A stretch of 64,000 nucleotides of DNA. Origin: Luteibacter mycovicinus (GTDB taxonomy: Bacteria; Pseudomonadota; Gammaproteobacteria; Xanthomonadales; Rhodanobacteraceae). The notes under the pieces were generated by a model. The model saw only the letters and a program-made list of their open reading frames with translations, did no database searches and was not told where the DNA came from. The position numbers were made by a program, and so were the translations under genes. Positions 46,152 to 54,628 of this stretch are shown here, in pieces (positions within the stretch are counted from its first letter, which is position 1; the number at the start of each line of letters is the position of its first letter). The DNA lies in NCBI RefSeq assembly GCF_000745235.1, contig NZ_JQNL01000001.1, positions 3,404,001-3,468,000 on the forward strand, read 5' to 3'.

Positions 46152-47524
46152 GCCAACGCGGCATCGCATCGCGGTTGCGCTGGTCGATCGGCCTGCTCGC
46201 GGTGGCGGTGCTCATTCCGATGGGCTGGTTCGCGGCACGGCGCACGCTCGCCGATGTCGACGCGCTATGCGACGCCCGGCTGGCTCAGGCGGCGCTGGGC
46301 ATGGACGCGATGATCGCGCAGACGGGTCTTGCGCATATCGAGGTGGCGCACGACAGTCAGTCGTTGCCCGATGTGCCAGTCACAGGGCATCTCGGAGAGA
46401 CGCCGACCCATGAGGTCGAGGTGGGCTATCAGGTACTTGGCGCCGATGGCCGTGTGCTGCTGGTTACCGAGAACATGCGCGCGCTGGGTGCGCCGCCGGA
46501 AGGCGATGGTGCTTTCGGCGACGTGCACATCGATCGCCGCCACTGGCGCATCTACACGCATCGGGATTCTGCCCGGGGCATTACGGTCACGGCGGGTGAG
46601 CGCTACGACAGCCGGCGTGACGTGCTGCGTGCTCTGTGGATCGAGCACGCCTTGCCGTTGTTGTTGGGTATTCCGTTGCTGGCAGTGGCGGTGCGCTGGT
46701 CGGTGCGACGTGCGCTGCGGCCGCTGGATACGCTGACTTCCCTGCTGACGATCCGCACGGCTTGGAGTCGCGACACGCTGTTGCTCGCCGGAGCGCCCGA
46801 AGAAATACGGCCCATCGTGGAATCTCTGAACACACAGTTCCGCCGGATCGGTCATGCCCTCGAGCGTGAGCGACGTTTCAGCGCCGACGTCGCGCACGAA
46901 CTACGTACGCCGCTCGCTTCGACCATGATCAATCTCGACAGCGCGATCGCGGAAAAGCGAGGCATGAGAGCGGCCGCGTCGCTTCCGGACGCCTACGCCA
47001 GCCTGCAATCGCTCGCTCGACGAACCGATCAGCTGTTGCTGCTGGTGCGACTCGACGATGCGGACGATATGCCGCGTGGCCGGGTCGACCTTTGCGCCGC
47101 CGCGCGGGCGGTCGTCGACGAGCTGCGTGCGACGGCTCGCGTGGACGCGCGGCATCTCGACGTGTCGGTACCGACCTTGCCTGTCTGGCTTGTAGCGCAT
47201 GGACCCGCACTCGATGCGTTGATGCGCAATCTTGTGGAGAACGCCCTTCGGCATGCACCGGCGGGTGGACATGTATGCCTGACCGTGAAGCAGGATGCGA
47301 AGGCGACGGTGATCGAAGTCCGCGACGACGGTCCGGGAATTCCTCCGGAACGACGTGAAGCGGTGTTCGAACGGTTTCATCGTGAGGCGACCAGCCTGGG
47401 CGATGGCTTTGGTCTCGGCCTGTCGATCGTGCAGCGGGCGGCGCGGCTGCACGGCGCAAGCGTCGATCTGCTCGACCCACCGGATGGGCCCGGACTACTC
47501 GTCAGGGTCGGCTTGCCCCATTGA
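46148..47524 (+). CDS. Sensor histidine kinase 1
   Basis: A 458-residue membrane kinase, partner of the preceding regulator. Helix TM1 (about residues 12-30), a periplasmic sensor of about 135 residues, TM2 (about 168-184), a short HAMP, HisKA with His250 in FSADVAHELRTPLAS, and HATPase with NLVENALRHAP, RDDGPGIPP and GDGFGLGLSIVQ. It starts with GTG 46148 overlapping the regulator's stop (GTGA). It resembles QseC/PmrB-type kinases. The signal is unknown. Confidence 0.92.
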   Translation: MSQRGIASRLRWSIGLLAVAVLIPMGWFAARRTLADVDALCDARLAQAALGMDAMIAQTGLAHIEVAHDSQSLPDVPVTGHLGETPTHEVEVGYQVLGADGRVLLVTENMRALGAPPEGDGAFGDVHIDRRHWRIYTHRDSARGITVTAGERYDSRRDVLRALWIEHALPLLLGIPLLAVAVRWSVRRALRPLDTLTSLLTIRTAWSRDTLLLAGAPEEIRPIVESLNTQFRRIGHALERERRFSADVAHELRTPLASTMINLDSAIAEKRGMRAAASLPDAYASLQSLARRTDQLLLLVRLDDADDMPRGRVDLCAAARAVVDELRATARVDARHLDVSVPTLPVWLVAHGPALDALMRNLVENALRHAPAGGHVCLTVKQDAKATVIEVRDDGPGIPPERREAVFERFHREATSLGDGFGLGLSIVQRAARLHGASVDLLDPPDGPGLLVRVGLPH

Positions 47525-47689
47525 GCCTCGGCGAGCCGGGCGCGAAGGCTAAGCTGCCCTCGCAGCACGACATCGTGCATTCCCGTTCCCATGCGCCCGG
47601 GCGCACGGACGTCGAATCGTCATCCCACGGACAGCAAGGCATAAGGTTGCTGCGGCATCGTTGGCGGCAGACTTCCAGAGAGTTCGCCC

Positions 47690-48793
47690 ATGCCTCCTGT
47701 CGCGTCGCTGTCATCGACCACATCGAACGAGCCGGCTCGCACGCCCATGCACGGCAACGCCGCGCTCTGGCGTCGCCGGGTCGCGGCCTGGCTGGCGCGG
47801 CACCTGGTCGCCCCGCCGAAAAACCTCGTTGGCGCCGGACAGCTTCCTGCCTCGGGCATCCAGCGCATCCTGGTCTGCCGTCCCAACCACCGGCTTGGTA
47901 ATACGCTGCTGCTCACCCCGCTGCTGGTCGAAATCGAACGTCGTTTCCCGGGCGCTGAAGTGGATCTGCTCTCCGCCGGTCCCGCGGCGCACTCGGTGTT
48001 TCGCGGGTTCGACATCGTCGGTGACTGCATGACCCTCGATCGACGCGCGGCGCGGCGCCCCCTCGCCACGATCGGCGCGTTGCGCAAGCTGCGCTCGCGT
48101 CGCTATGACCTGGTCATCGACGCGGCGGCGGGGTCGTCATCCGGGCGTATCGCCAGTGCCATGGCGAAGGCCCGTTTTCAGTTACGTACCGACGCCATGC
48201 CGAACGAGGGTCCGGTGACGCACCTCGCGGCACGGCCGGTGCAGGCGTTGCGCTGGGCACTGGGTGCCCGTGGTGAGGGGGAGGTTCCGTTGCTCGATGT
48301 CAGGCTGACCGATGCGGAACGTCGCTGTGGGCAGGACGCCCTCACGCGGGTGCTTCGCGATGCCAACGAACGCGGCCTGCCGGTGATGGCGATCTTCCCG
48401 AACGCGACCGGCTCGAAGCGCCTGCCGACCGACTGGTGGAGCGATTTCGCGAACGAACTGCTCGCACGCATCGGCGATGTCTGCATCGTCGAGCTCGTAT
48501 CCGCCGATGGTCAGTCGCGCCTGGGTGGCGGCTATCCCACGTATTACACGAGCGATCCGCGCAAGCTCGCCAGCTTCATCGAAGCCGCCGGAACCTACAT
48601 CAGTGCCGACTGCGGCGTGATGCATCTGGCGGCCGCTACGAACGCGACCACCGTCGGTTTATTCGGGCCTACCGACCCGGGGCGTTATGCGCCGTACGGG
48701 CGTAACAACGCCGCCATCGCCTGTGATGACGGGTGTCCGCGACACGCGGCGACGCGAACGGCGGCGCATCTGCAACGTCGCCGTTCGCCATAA
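47690..48793 (+). CDS. GT9-family glycosyltransferase (heptosyltransferase-like)
   Basis: A 367-residue protein of glycosyltransferase family 9, which adds heptose or related sugars to lipopolysaccharide core. Visible are ILVCRPNHRLGNTLLLTPLL at the start of the N-terminal fold, YDLVIDAAAGSSSGRIAS, IFPNATGSKRLPTDWW, YISADCGVMHLAAATNATTV and GLFGPTDPGRYAPYG in the nucleotide-sugar domain. It stands alone after the two-component pair. The acceptor is unknown. Confidence 0.88.
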   Translation: MPPVASLSSTTSNEPARTPMHGNAALWRRRVAAWLARHLVAPPKNLVGAGQLPASGIQRILVCRPNHRLGNTLLLTPLLVEIERRFPGAEVDLLSAGPAAHSVFRGFDIVGDCMTLDRRAARRPLATIGALRKLRSRRYDLVIDAAAGSSSGRIASAMAKARFQLRTDAMPNEGPVTHLAARPVQALRWALGARGEGEVPLLDVRLTDAERRCGQDALTRVLRDANERGLPVMAIFPNATGSKRLPTDWWSDFANELLARIGDVCIVELVSADGQSRLGGGYPTYYTSDPRKLASFIEAAGTYISADCGVMHLAAATNATTVGLFGPTDPGRYAPYGRNNAAIACDDGCPRHAATRTAAHLQRRRSP

Positions 48794-48830
48794 AAAAAAG
48801 CGCCGCACTCTTGTGCGGCGCTTTCGTTTT
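48791..48830. terminator. Bidirectional terminator, glycosyltransferase and M13 peptidase
   Basis: A perfect 10-bp stem (48799-48808 with 48813-48822), loop TCTT, with A8 on the left. On the minus strand this gives a hairpin followed by a long T tract, a strong terminator for the M13 peptidase gene; on the plus strand TTTCGTTTT follows. Confidence 0.9.
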
Positions 48831-48852
48831 CAGATCGCGTAATCGAACCGAC

Positions 48853-51000
48853 TTACCAGATCTTCACCTGCTTATCGCCGGCGCGGACCATCTTCGCGCC
48901 CGGCTTGCACTGGAACGCCGTGGCGAACGATTCCATGTTCGACGGAGCGCCGATGGCGCGCAGCGAGGCCGGTGCGTGCGGGTCGACGTTGAGGTACAGC
49001 ATCGCCTGCTTCTCGCGGACGCTGCCGCGCCACACACGGGCCCAGTTGAGGAAGAAGCGCTGGTCCTGGGTGTAGCCGTCGATCTTGGACTCGGCTTCCT
49101 TCGGGTTCTTCTTCAGGGCTTCCTGCAGGGCGTCGTACGCCACGGCGGTGCCACCCAGATCGGCAATGTTCTCACCGAGGGTCAGCTTGCCGTTGACGTG
49201 CAGGTCCGGCTTGTCCTTGATCGGCGCGTACTCGTTGAACTGGTTGACCAGCTTCGCGGTGCGCTCTTCGAACTTCTTCTTGTCGGCCGCGGTCCACCAG
49301 TTGCTGTTGTTGCCTTCACCGTCGAACTGGCTGCCTTCGTCGTCGAAGCCGTGGCTGGCTTCGTGACCGATCACGGCACCGATACCGCCGTAGTTGATCG
49401 CGTCGTCGCCGTTGGCGTCGAAGAACGGCGGCTGCAGGATCGCGGCCGGGAAATTGATCGTGTTGTCGGTCGGGTTGTAGTAGGCGTTGACCGTCTGCGG
49501 GGTCATGCCCCACTCGAGGCGGTCGGTCGGCTTGCCGATCTTGGCGATGTCGTAGTGGTAGTTGAACTTGCTGGCGGCTTCGACGTTACCGAAGTAGTTT
49601 TCGCCGGACACGTCCAGGCCCGACCAGTCGCGCCACTTGTCCGGGTAACCGATCTTCGGCAGGAAGGTATTCCACTTGGCGATGGCCTTCTGCTTGGTTT
49701 CGTCGCTCATCCAGTCGAGCTTTTCGATGCGCGCCTTGAGGGCGTTGCGCACGTTGTCGACCAGTTCGTTGGCGCGCTGCTTGGCTTCCGGCTTGAACAC
49801 CTTGGCCACATAGAGCTGGCCGAGGCCTTCGCCCATCGACGAGTTGACCGTGCCGAGCACGCGCTTCCAGCGCGGCTTCTGCTGCGGCTGACCGGCAAGG
49901 GTCTTGCCGTAGAAGTCGAACTTGTTGTCCTGGAAGGCCTTGGACAGGTACGGCGAGGCGCCGTCGATGGCGTGGAAGCGCAGGTAGGCCTGCCACGTCG
50001 ACACCGGCGTGGACGCCAGCATCTTGTCGAACTCCTTGAAGAACTTCGGCTGCGACAGCGAGAAGCCCTTGTCGACCGTTACACCCTGGGCGGCGAAGAA
50101 CTTCTCCCAGTTGAAGTGCGGGGTGATCTTGTCCGCGTCGGCGACGGTCACGAAGTGGTACTGGTTTTCCGGGGTACGCAGTTCGACCGGCGCGAGCGAG
50201 GCGGCGGCGAGCTGGGTTTCGAACTTCATGATCGCGTCGGCCTGGGTCTTCGCGTCGGCATCGGAGACGCCGGCGAGGGTCAGCGTCTTGACGATGTAGT
50301 CGACGTAAGCCTTACGGTTATCCGCCTGCTTCGGATCGGTGTAGTAGTCCTTGGTCGGCAGACCCAGGCCATCCTGCTGCGCGAAACCGATCTGCATCTT
50401 GGCGTTCTTGAAGTCGGCGCCCGCGCCGAAGCCGAAGACGTAGCTGTTGCCATCATTGAAGCTGGCGTCGAGGAAATCGGCGATGTCCTGCGGCGACTTC
50501 AGCGCGTCGATCTTGGCCAGCTCCGGCTTGAGCGGCTCGATGCCGGCCTTCTCGATGGCGTCCTCGTTCATGCCCGAGCGATACAGCAGGCCGATCTTCT
50601 GCTCGATCGAGCCGGCGGTGGCGCTGGCGGCGCCCTTGTCCATCGCATCGACGATTTCGTGCTGCGTGTTCAGGCTGTTCTCGGCCAGCTGGTCGAAGGC
50701 GCCCCAGCGGGTGCGGTCGTCCGGAATCGGGTTGGCGGCCACCCACTTGGCATTGACGAAGCCGTTGAAGTCGTCGCAAGCGTCGATGCTGGTATCGATG
50801 TCGGCCACATTGAACGTGGGGCCGGCCGGTGCGGCGGCGGTCGTCGCGGCCGGCGCGGGCGCGGGCGCGGCCGTGGTCGACGGGGACGGGGTGTTGCCGC
50901 CCGGGACGGCGGTATCGGCGTCGTTGTGCTTGCTGCAGGCGGTGCCGGCGAGCGCGATGGTCAGCGCCAGGGCGAGCGGCTTCAGGTACTGCTGGGTCAT
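48853..51000 (-). CDS. M13-family metallopeptidase lipoprotein
   Basis: A 715-residue neprilysin/PepO-type zinc endopeptidase. The lipoprotein signal is MTQQYLKPLALALTIALAGT followed by the lipidation Cys, then an Ala/Pro/Thr linker. The zinc site is AVIGHEASHGFDDEGSQFD (HExxH), preceded by NPTDNTINFPAAILQPPFFD; the third ligand and ENIADLGG motif follow; the C-terminus ends with the family's KPGAKMVRAGDKQVKIW, where CKPG is the usual xCxxW-like ending. ATG 51000 starts the lipoprotein signal. The enzyme should act at the periplasmic face of a membrane. Confidence 0.93.
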   Translation of the reverse strand: MTQQYLKPLALALTIALAGTACSKHNDADTAVPGGNTPSPSTTAAPAPAPAATTAAAPAGPTFNVADIDTSIDACDDFNGFVNAKWVAANPIPDDRTRWGAFDQLAENSLNTQHEIVDAMDKGAASATAGSIEQKIGLLYRSGMNEDAIEKAGIEPLKPELAKIDALKSPQDIADFLDASFNDGNSYVFGFGAGADFKNAKMQIGFAQQDGLGLPTKDYYTDPKQADNRKAYVDYIVKTLTLAGVSDADAKTQADAIMKFETQLAAASLAPVELRTPENQYHFVTVADADKITPHFNWEKFFAAQGVTVDKGFSLSQPKFFKEFDKMLASTPVSTWQAYLRFHAIDGASPYLSKAFQDNKFDFYGKTLAGQPQQKPRWKRVLGTVNSSMGEGLGQLYVAKVFKPEAKQRANELVDNVRNALKARIEKLDWMSDETKQKAIAKWNTFLPKIGYPDKWRDWSGLDVSGENYFGNVEAASKFNYHYDIAKIGKPTDRLEWGMTPQTVNAYYNPTDNTINFPAAILQPPFFDANGDDAINYGGIGAVIGHEASHGFDDEGSQFDGEGNNSNWWTAADKKKFEERTAKLVNQFNEYAPIKDKPDLHVNGKLTLGENIADLGGTAVAYDALQEALKKNPKEAESKIDGYTQDQRFFLNWARVWRGSVREKQAMLYLNVDPHAPASLRAIGAPSNMESFATAFQCKPGAKMVRAGDKQVKIW

Positions 51001-51241
51001 GGGTGTCCCTCTGTGAAAGTGGCTGCAACGGCGCCCCCGGGCACCGCACTCCCCGAGGATAACGGCTGAAGGGCGGCCGCAGGGCCAACCGTGACGAAGG
51101 TCATGGTTTAGTGAACTTCGCAAGTTCTCGCGAGGCAGTGACCCCGGACTGTCACAGGCGGTTCGCAGAATCGGCAGGACCGCATGACAGGGGATGCGGC
51201 CCACCCACGCAATTCGGACGTCTACACCGAGGAGCTACGTC
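51001..51241. other. Divergent gap, M13 peptidase and phosphoesterase
   Basis: About 240 bases. A likely minus-strand ribosome site (AGAGGGACACCC) precedes the M13 gene and GAGGAGC at 51229-51235 precedes the phosphoesterase start. I see no clear promoter pair or repeat. Confidence 0.4.
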
Positions 51242-52951
51242 ATGCGCAAGTTACTGGCCGCGGGCATTGCCTGCGTGCTCACCCTGTCCGGTGCGTCGAT
51301 CGTCGTCGCGCAGCAGACCGATCCCGCGGAAGCGACCTCGGCCACGGAAGCCCTCGGTTTCGGTCACGGTGGCCACGGGAGCGATCCGCGCACGGCCACC
51401 CCGATCAGGCACGTGGTCGTGATTTTTCAGGAGAATGTCTCCTTCGACCACTATTTCGGCACCTATCCGTTCGCCGTCAATGCGAAAGGCGAGCCCGCGT
51501 TCTACGCGCGGCCGTTCACACCGCCGGTCAACGGTCTGACGCATCGCCTGCTGACCGACAATCCGAATGCCAGCAACACAGGCAACGCGGATGCCGCCAT
51601 CAATCCGTTCCGCCTGACCCGCGCGCAAGCGGCGACGGCCGATCAGGACCACGGCTACACATCGGAGCAGCGGGCCTTCCACGGCGGTCGCATGGACCTG
51701 TTCCCGCTGTACACCGGTCGCGGCGAAACACTGCCTGATGGCGACGCGGCGGAAGAGGGCAAGGGCCAGGTCATGGGTTACTACGACGGCAACACGGTCA
51801 CCGCGTACTGGAATTACGCGCAGAACTTCTCGATGAGCGACAACCACTATGGCACCGGGTTTGGCCCGTCCACGCCGGGCGCGGTCAACCTCATCGCCGG
51901 CCAGACCGCCGGCGTGACCGACACGCTCAACGGTACCGGTGCCGAGACCGACGACGGGCACGGCGGTCTGACGATGATCGGCGATCCCGATCCGATCGGC
52001 GATGTCTGCTCGTCGCCCACGGCCAATCAGGTGACGATGGGCGGTCGCAACATCGGCGACCTGCTCAACGAGCGCAACATCACATGGGGCTGGTTCCAGG
52101 GCGGTTTCGACCTTACCCGGACCAACCCCGACGGCAGCACGGGCTGCACGCGTCGCCACCTGTCGAGTGTGACCCACACCACGTCCAACGATTACAGCCA
52201 GCATCACGAGCCGTTCCAGTACTACCCGTCCACCGCGAACCCGACGCATGCGCGTCCGACCTCGGTGGCGACGATCGGCAAGACCGACGCGGCCAACCAT
52301 CAGTACGATATCGAAGACTTCTACGACGCGCTCGATGCGAACAACCTGCCGGCGGTGAGCTTCCTCAAGGCACCGGCGTATCAGGACGGTCACGCGGGGT
52401 ATTCCGATCCGCTCGACGAACAGGCCTTTGTCGTCCACGTGATCAATACCCTGCAGCAGAGCGCCGAGTGGAAGGACACGGCGGTCATCATCGCCTATGA
52501 CGATTCCGATGGCTGGTACGACCACCAGGCCCCGCCGCGCATGAACGCATCCGTCGGCAGCACCGACGCGCTCGACGGCGACGGTGTGTGCAAGGGCCAT
52601 GGCACGCTGCCGGGCCTCGATGGCAAGACACCGGCGCAGGGCCGCTGCGGTTTCGGTCCGCGCCTGCCCTTGCTGGTGGTGTCCCCGTGGGCGCGCGAGA
52701 ACATGGTCGATCACAGCGTTACCGACCAGAGCTCGATTACGCGCTTCATCGAAGACAACTGGCTGTCGGGCAAGCGCATCGGCGGCGGTTCCACAGACGC
52801 ACAGGCCGGTCGCCTGGACGGCATGTTCGATTTCTTCCTGCCGCGTCTGTTCGATCGCAAGCTGATCCTCGACGAGTCGACCGGTCAGCCGAAGCAGGCG
52901 GGCGGTGGTGGCTGGCCGCACTGGCCGTTCGGGAACGGTGGGCATGGTTGA
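51242..52951 (+). CDS. Secreted phosphoesterase (phospholipase C/acid phosphatase type)
   Basis: A 569-residue exported enzyme of the PF04185 phosphoesterase family, which includes bacterial phospholipase C and AcpA acid phosphatase. The signal peptide (MRKLLAAGIACVLTLSGAS, cleavage near VVAQ) is followed by the metal-site segment VVVIFQENVSFDHYFGTYPF; later motifs are HYGTGFGPSTPGAVNLIAGQ, FLKAPAYQDGHAGYSDPLDE, VIIAYDDSDGWYDHQAPP and RLPLLVVSPWAREN. ENVSFDHYFG rather than ENRSFDHYFG favours the acid phosphatase-like branch. Its end overlaps the multicopper oxidase start by 8 bases. Confidence 0.9.
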   Translation: MRKLLAAGIACVLTLSGASIVVAQQTDPAEATSATEALGFGHGGHGSDPRTATPIRHVVVIFQENVSFDHYFGTYPFAVNAKGEPAFYARPFTPPVNGLTHRLLTDNPNASNTGNADAAINPFRLTRAQAATADQDHGYTSEQRAFHGGRMDLFPLYTGRGETLPDGDAAEEGKGQVMGYYDGNTVTAYWNYAQNFSMSDNHYGTGFGPSTPGAVNLIAGQTAGVTDTLNGTGAETDDGHGGLTMIGDPDPIGDVCSSPTANQVTMGGRNIGDLLNERNITWGWFQGGFDLTRTNPDGSTGCTRRHLSSVTHTTSNDYSQHHEPFQYYPSTANPTHARPTSVATIGKTDAANHQYDIEDFYDALDANNLPAVSFLKAPAYQDGHAGYSDPLDEQAFVVHVINTLQQSAEWKDTAVIIAYDDSDGWYDHQAPPRMNASVGSTDALDGDGVCKGHGTLPGLDGKTPAQGRCGFGPRLPLLVVSPWARENMVDHSVTDQSSITRFIEDNWLSGKRIGGGSTDAQAGRLDGMFDFFLPRLFDRKLILDESTGQPKQAGGGGWPHWPFGNGGHG

Positions 52952-54566
52952 TCGCCGCCGGTTTCTGACCACGGCGGGCTGGGCGGCCGCGGCGGGGTGG
53001 ATCCCGTCGCGGCTGCTCGCGCATGACATGCACGGCATGCAGGCCGCGCCCGCCGCGAAGGTGGGCAACAACCTGTGCATGCATCCCATGGGTGACACGA
53101 CGCGGATGCCGGGTCTGGTCGATCCGGGCAAGCTCGCCGCCTTTGTCGATCCGCTGCCGTTGCCCCCGACATTGCACGCCGGGAAGGATAAGCCGCTGCA
53201 CGTCCGCATGGCCGAGACGACGCAGAAGCTGCACCGCGATCTGCCGCCGACGACGCTATGGACGTACGGCGGCCATTATCCCGGGCCGACGATCGAAGCC
53301 CGTACGGGTCAGCCGGTGGATGTGGTCTGGGAGAACGCGCTGCCGACGAAGCATTTCCTGCCGGTGGATCACGCGATCTGCGGTGCGGAGGCGGACAAGC
53401 CCGAAGTGCGTGCCATCGTCCATCTGCACGGTGCCAGGGTGCCGCGCGCGGACGATGGTTTTCCGGAGGACTGGTACGTCCCCGGCAAGTCACGCAAGCA
53501 CCATTACGCCAACGTCCAGGATGCTTCGACGCTCTGGTATCACGATCACGCAATGGGCATCAACCGGCTGAACATGTATGCCGGGCTGATGGGTCTCTAC
53601 CTGTTGCGCGATGACCATGAGCTGTCGCTTGGCTTGCCCTCGGGCGAGCAGGAGTTGCCGCTGGTGCTCGCCGACCGATGGTTACGTACGGACGGGCGGC
53701 TGTACTACCCGGATTCCGGCGACGCGAATGCGCCGTGGGTGCCCGAGGTGTTCGGCAACCTCACACTGGTCAACGGTGCGATCCTGCCCCGGGCCGACGT
53801 GCAGCCGCGTCGTTATCGCCTGCGCGTGCTCAATGCCGCCAATGGGCGGTTCTATCATCTGCGCTTTCGCGACGGCAGACCGTTTCAGGTGATCGGATCG
53901 GACCAGGGGCTGCTTGCCGCGCCGGCGACGGTGAAGTCGATCTTTCTCGCACCGGGCGAGCGGGCGGACCTCGTCGTCGACTTCGCTTCGTTGCGTGGCG
54001 GCGACGTTGAACTGATGAACGATGCGCTGCCGCTGATGCGTTTTGCCGTGGGGCAGGGCGAGGTGCGGGACGTCAGTCGGGTACCGGACGTGCTGCGCGA
54101 TCTGCCGCGTGTCACTGAAACCACGGCGTCGAGGTCACGCGAGCTCACGCTGGACGAATACAGCGACTGCGTCGCGACGCCGATGTTGATGCTGTTGAAC
54201 GGCAAGCGCTGGCACGACCCGGTGACCGAGACAGTGAAGCTGGGCACGACGGAGATGTGGAATCTGGTGAACCTCACCGAGGACACACATCCGATCCATC
54301 TGCACCTCGTTCGTTTCCAGATTCTCGACCGGCGGCCTTATGACGTCGACGAGTACATGGAAAAGAAGACGATCCGCTACGTCGGGCCGGCGCAGGAGCC
54401 GCCGGCGCATGAACGTGGCTGGAAGGATGTGGTGCAGGTGTATCCGGGGATGATTACGCGGATCGTGGCGACCTTCGATGGCTATGCCGGGCGTTATGCA
54501 TGGCATTGCCACCTGGCGGAGCACGAGGCGAATGAAATGATGCGACCGTTCGAGGTGGTGGTGTAG
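52944..54566 (+). CDS. Multicopper oxidase (CotA/laccase-like), Tat exported
   Basis: A 540-residue periplasmic copper oxidase. The N-terminal twin-arginine signal is DRRRFLTTAGWAAAAGW. The four copper motifs are IVHLHGARV, WYHDHAMG, HPIHLHLVRF (about residue 449) and HCHLAEHEANEMM (about 521), the last giving the type 1 His, Cys and Met ligands. The region PVDHAICGAEAD and the overall layout resemble CotA/bilirubin oxidase-like proteins. It overlaps the phosphoesterase gene by 8 bases, so the two are translated together. Its TAG stop lies inside the left edge of a REP palindrome. The substrate is unknown. Confidence 0.92.
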   Translation: MVDRRRFLTTAGWAAAAGWIPSRLLAHDMHGMQAAPAAKVGNNLCMHPMGDTTRMPGLVDPGKLAAFVDPLPLPPTLHAGKDKPLHVRMAETTQKLHRDLPPTTLWTYGGHYPGPTIEARTGQPVDVVWENALPTKHFLPVDHAICGAEADKPEVRAIVHLHGARVPRADDGFPEDWYVPGKSRKHHYANVQDASTLWYHDHAMGINRLNMYAGLMGLYLLRDDHELSLGLPSGEQELPLVLADRWLRTDGRLYYPDSGDANAPWVPEVFGNLTLVNGAILPRADVQPRRYRLRVLNAANGRFYHLRFRDGRPFQVIGSDQGLLAAPATVKSIFLAPGERADLVVDFASLRGGDVELMNDALPLMRFAVGQGEVRDVSRVPDVLRDLPRVTETTASRSRELTLDEYSDCVATPMLMLLNGKRWHDPVTETVKLGTTEMWNLVNLTEDTHPIHLHLVRFQILDRRPYDVDEYMEKKTIRYVGPAQEPPAHERGWKDVVQVYPGMITRIVATFDGYAGRYAWHCHLAEHEANEMMRPFEVVV

Positions 54567-54626
54567 GAGCGCGCCTTGCGCGCGATGCTTCCGATCAGAA
54601 GCATCGCGCGCAAGGCGCGCTCCTAC
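54563..54626. repeat. Perfect 29-bp REP-like palindrome
   Basis: Arms 54563-54591 and 54598-54626 are perfect reverse complements around a 6-base loop (CGATCA). Each arm begins GTAGGAGCGCGCCTTGCGCG, the REP-like motif also seen at 19.9 and 60.7 kb. It lies between the convergent multicopper oxidase and M14 genes and contains the oxidase stop codon, so it may form the 3' end of both messages. There is no T tract. Confidence 0.9.
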
Positions 54627-54628
54627 AA

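Noticed and set aside
48733..51069. A 778-codon plus-strand frame across the M13 peptidase gene.
   Set aside because: It is the antisense of a full-length M13 peptidase and begins within the preceding glycosyltransferase gene and crosses its terminator.
52944..53100. The phosphoesterase/multicopper oxidase overlap as a frameshifted fusion.
   Set aside because: Both proteins are complete: the first ends after its family domain and the second starts with its own Tat signal.
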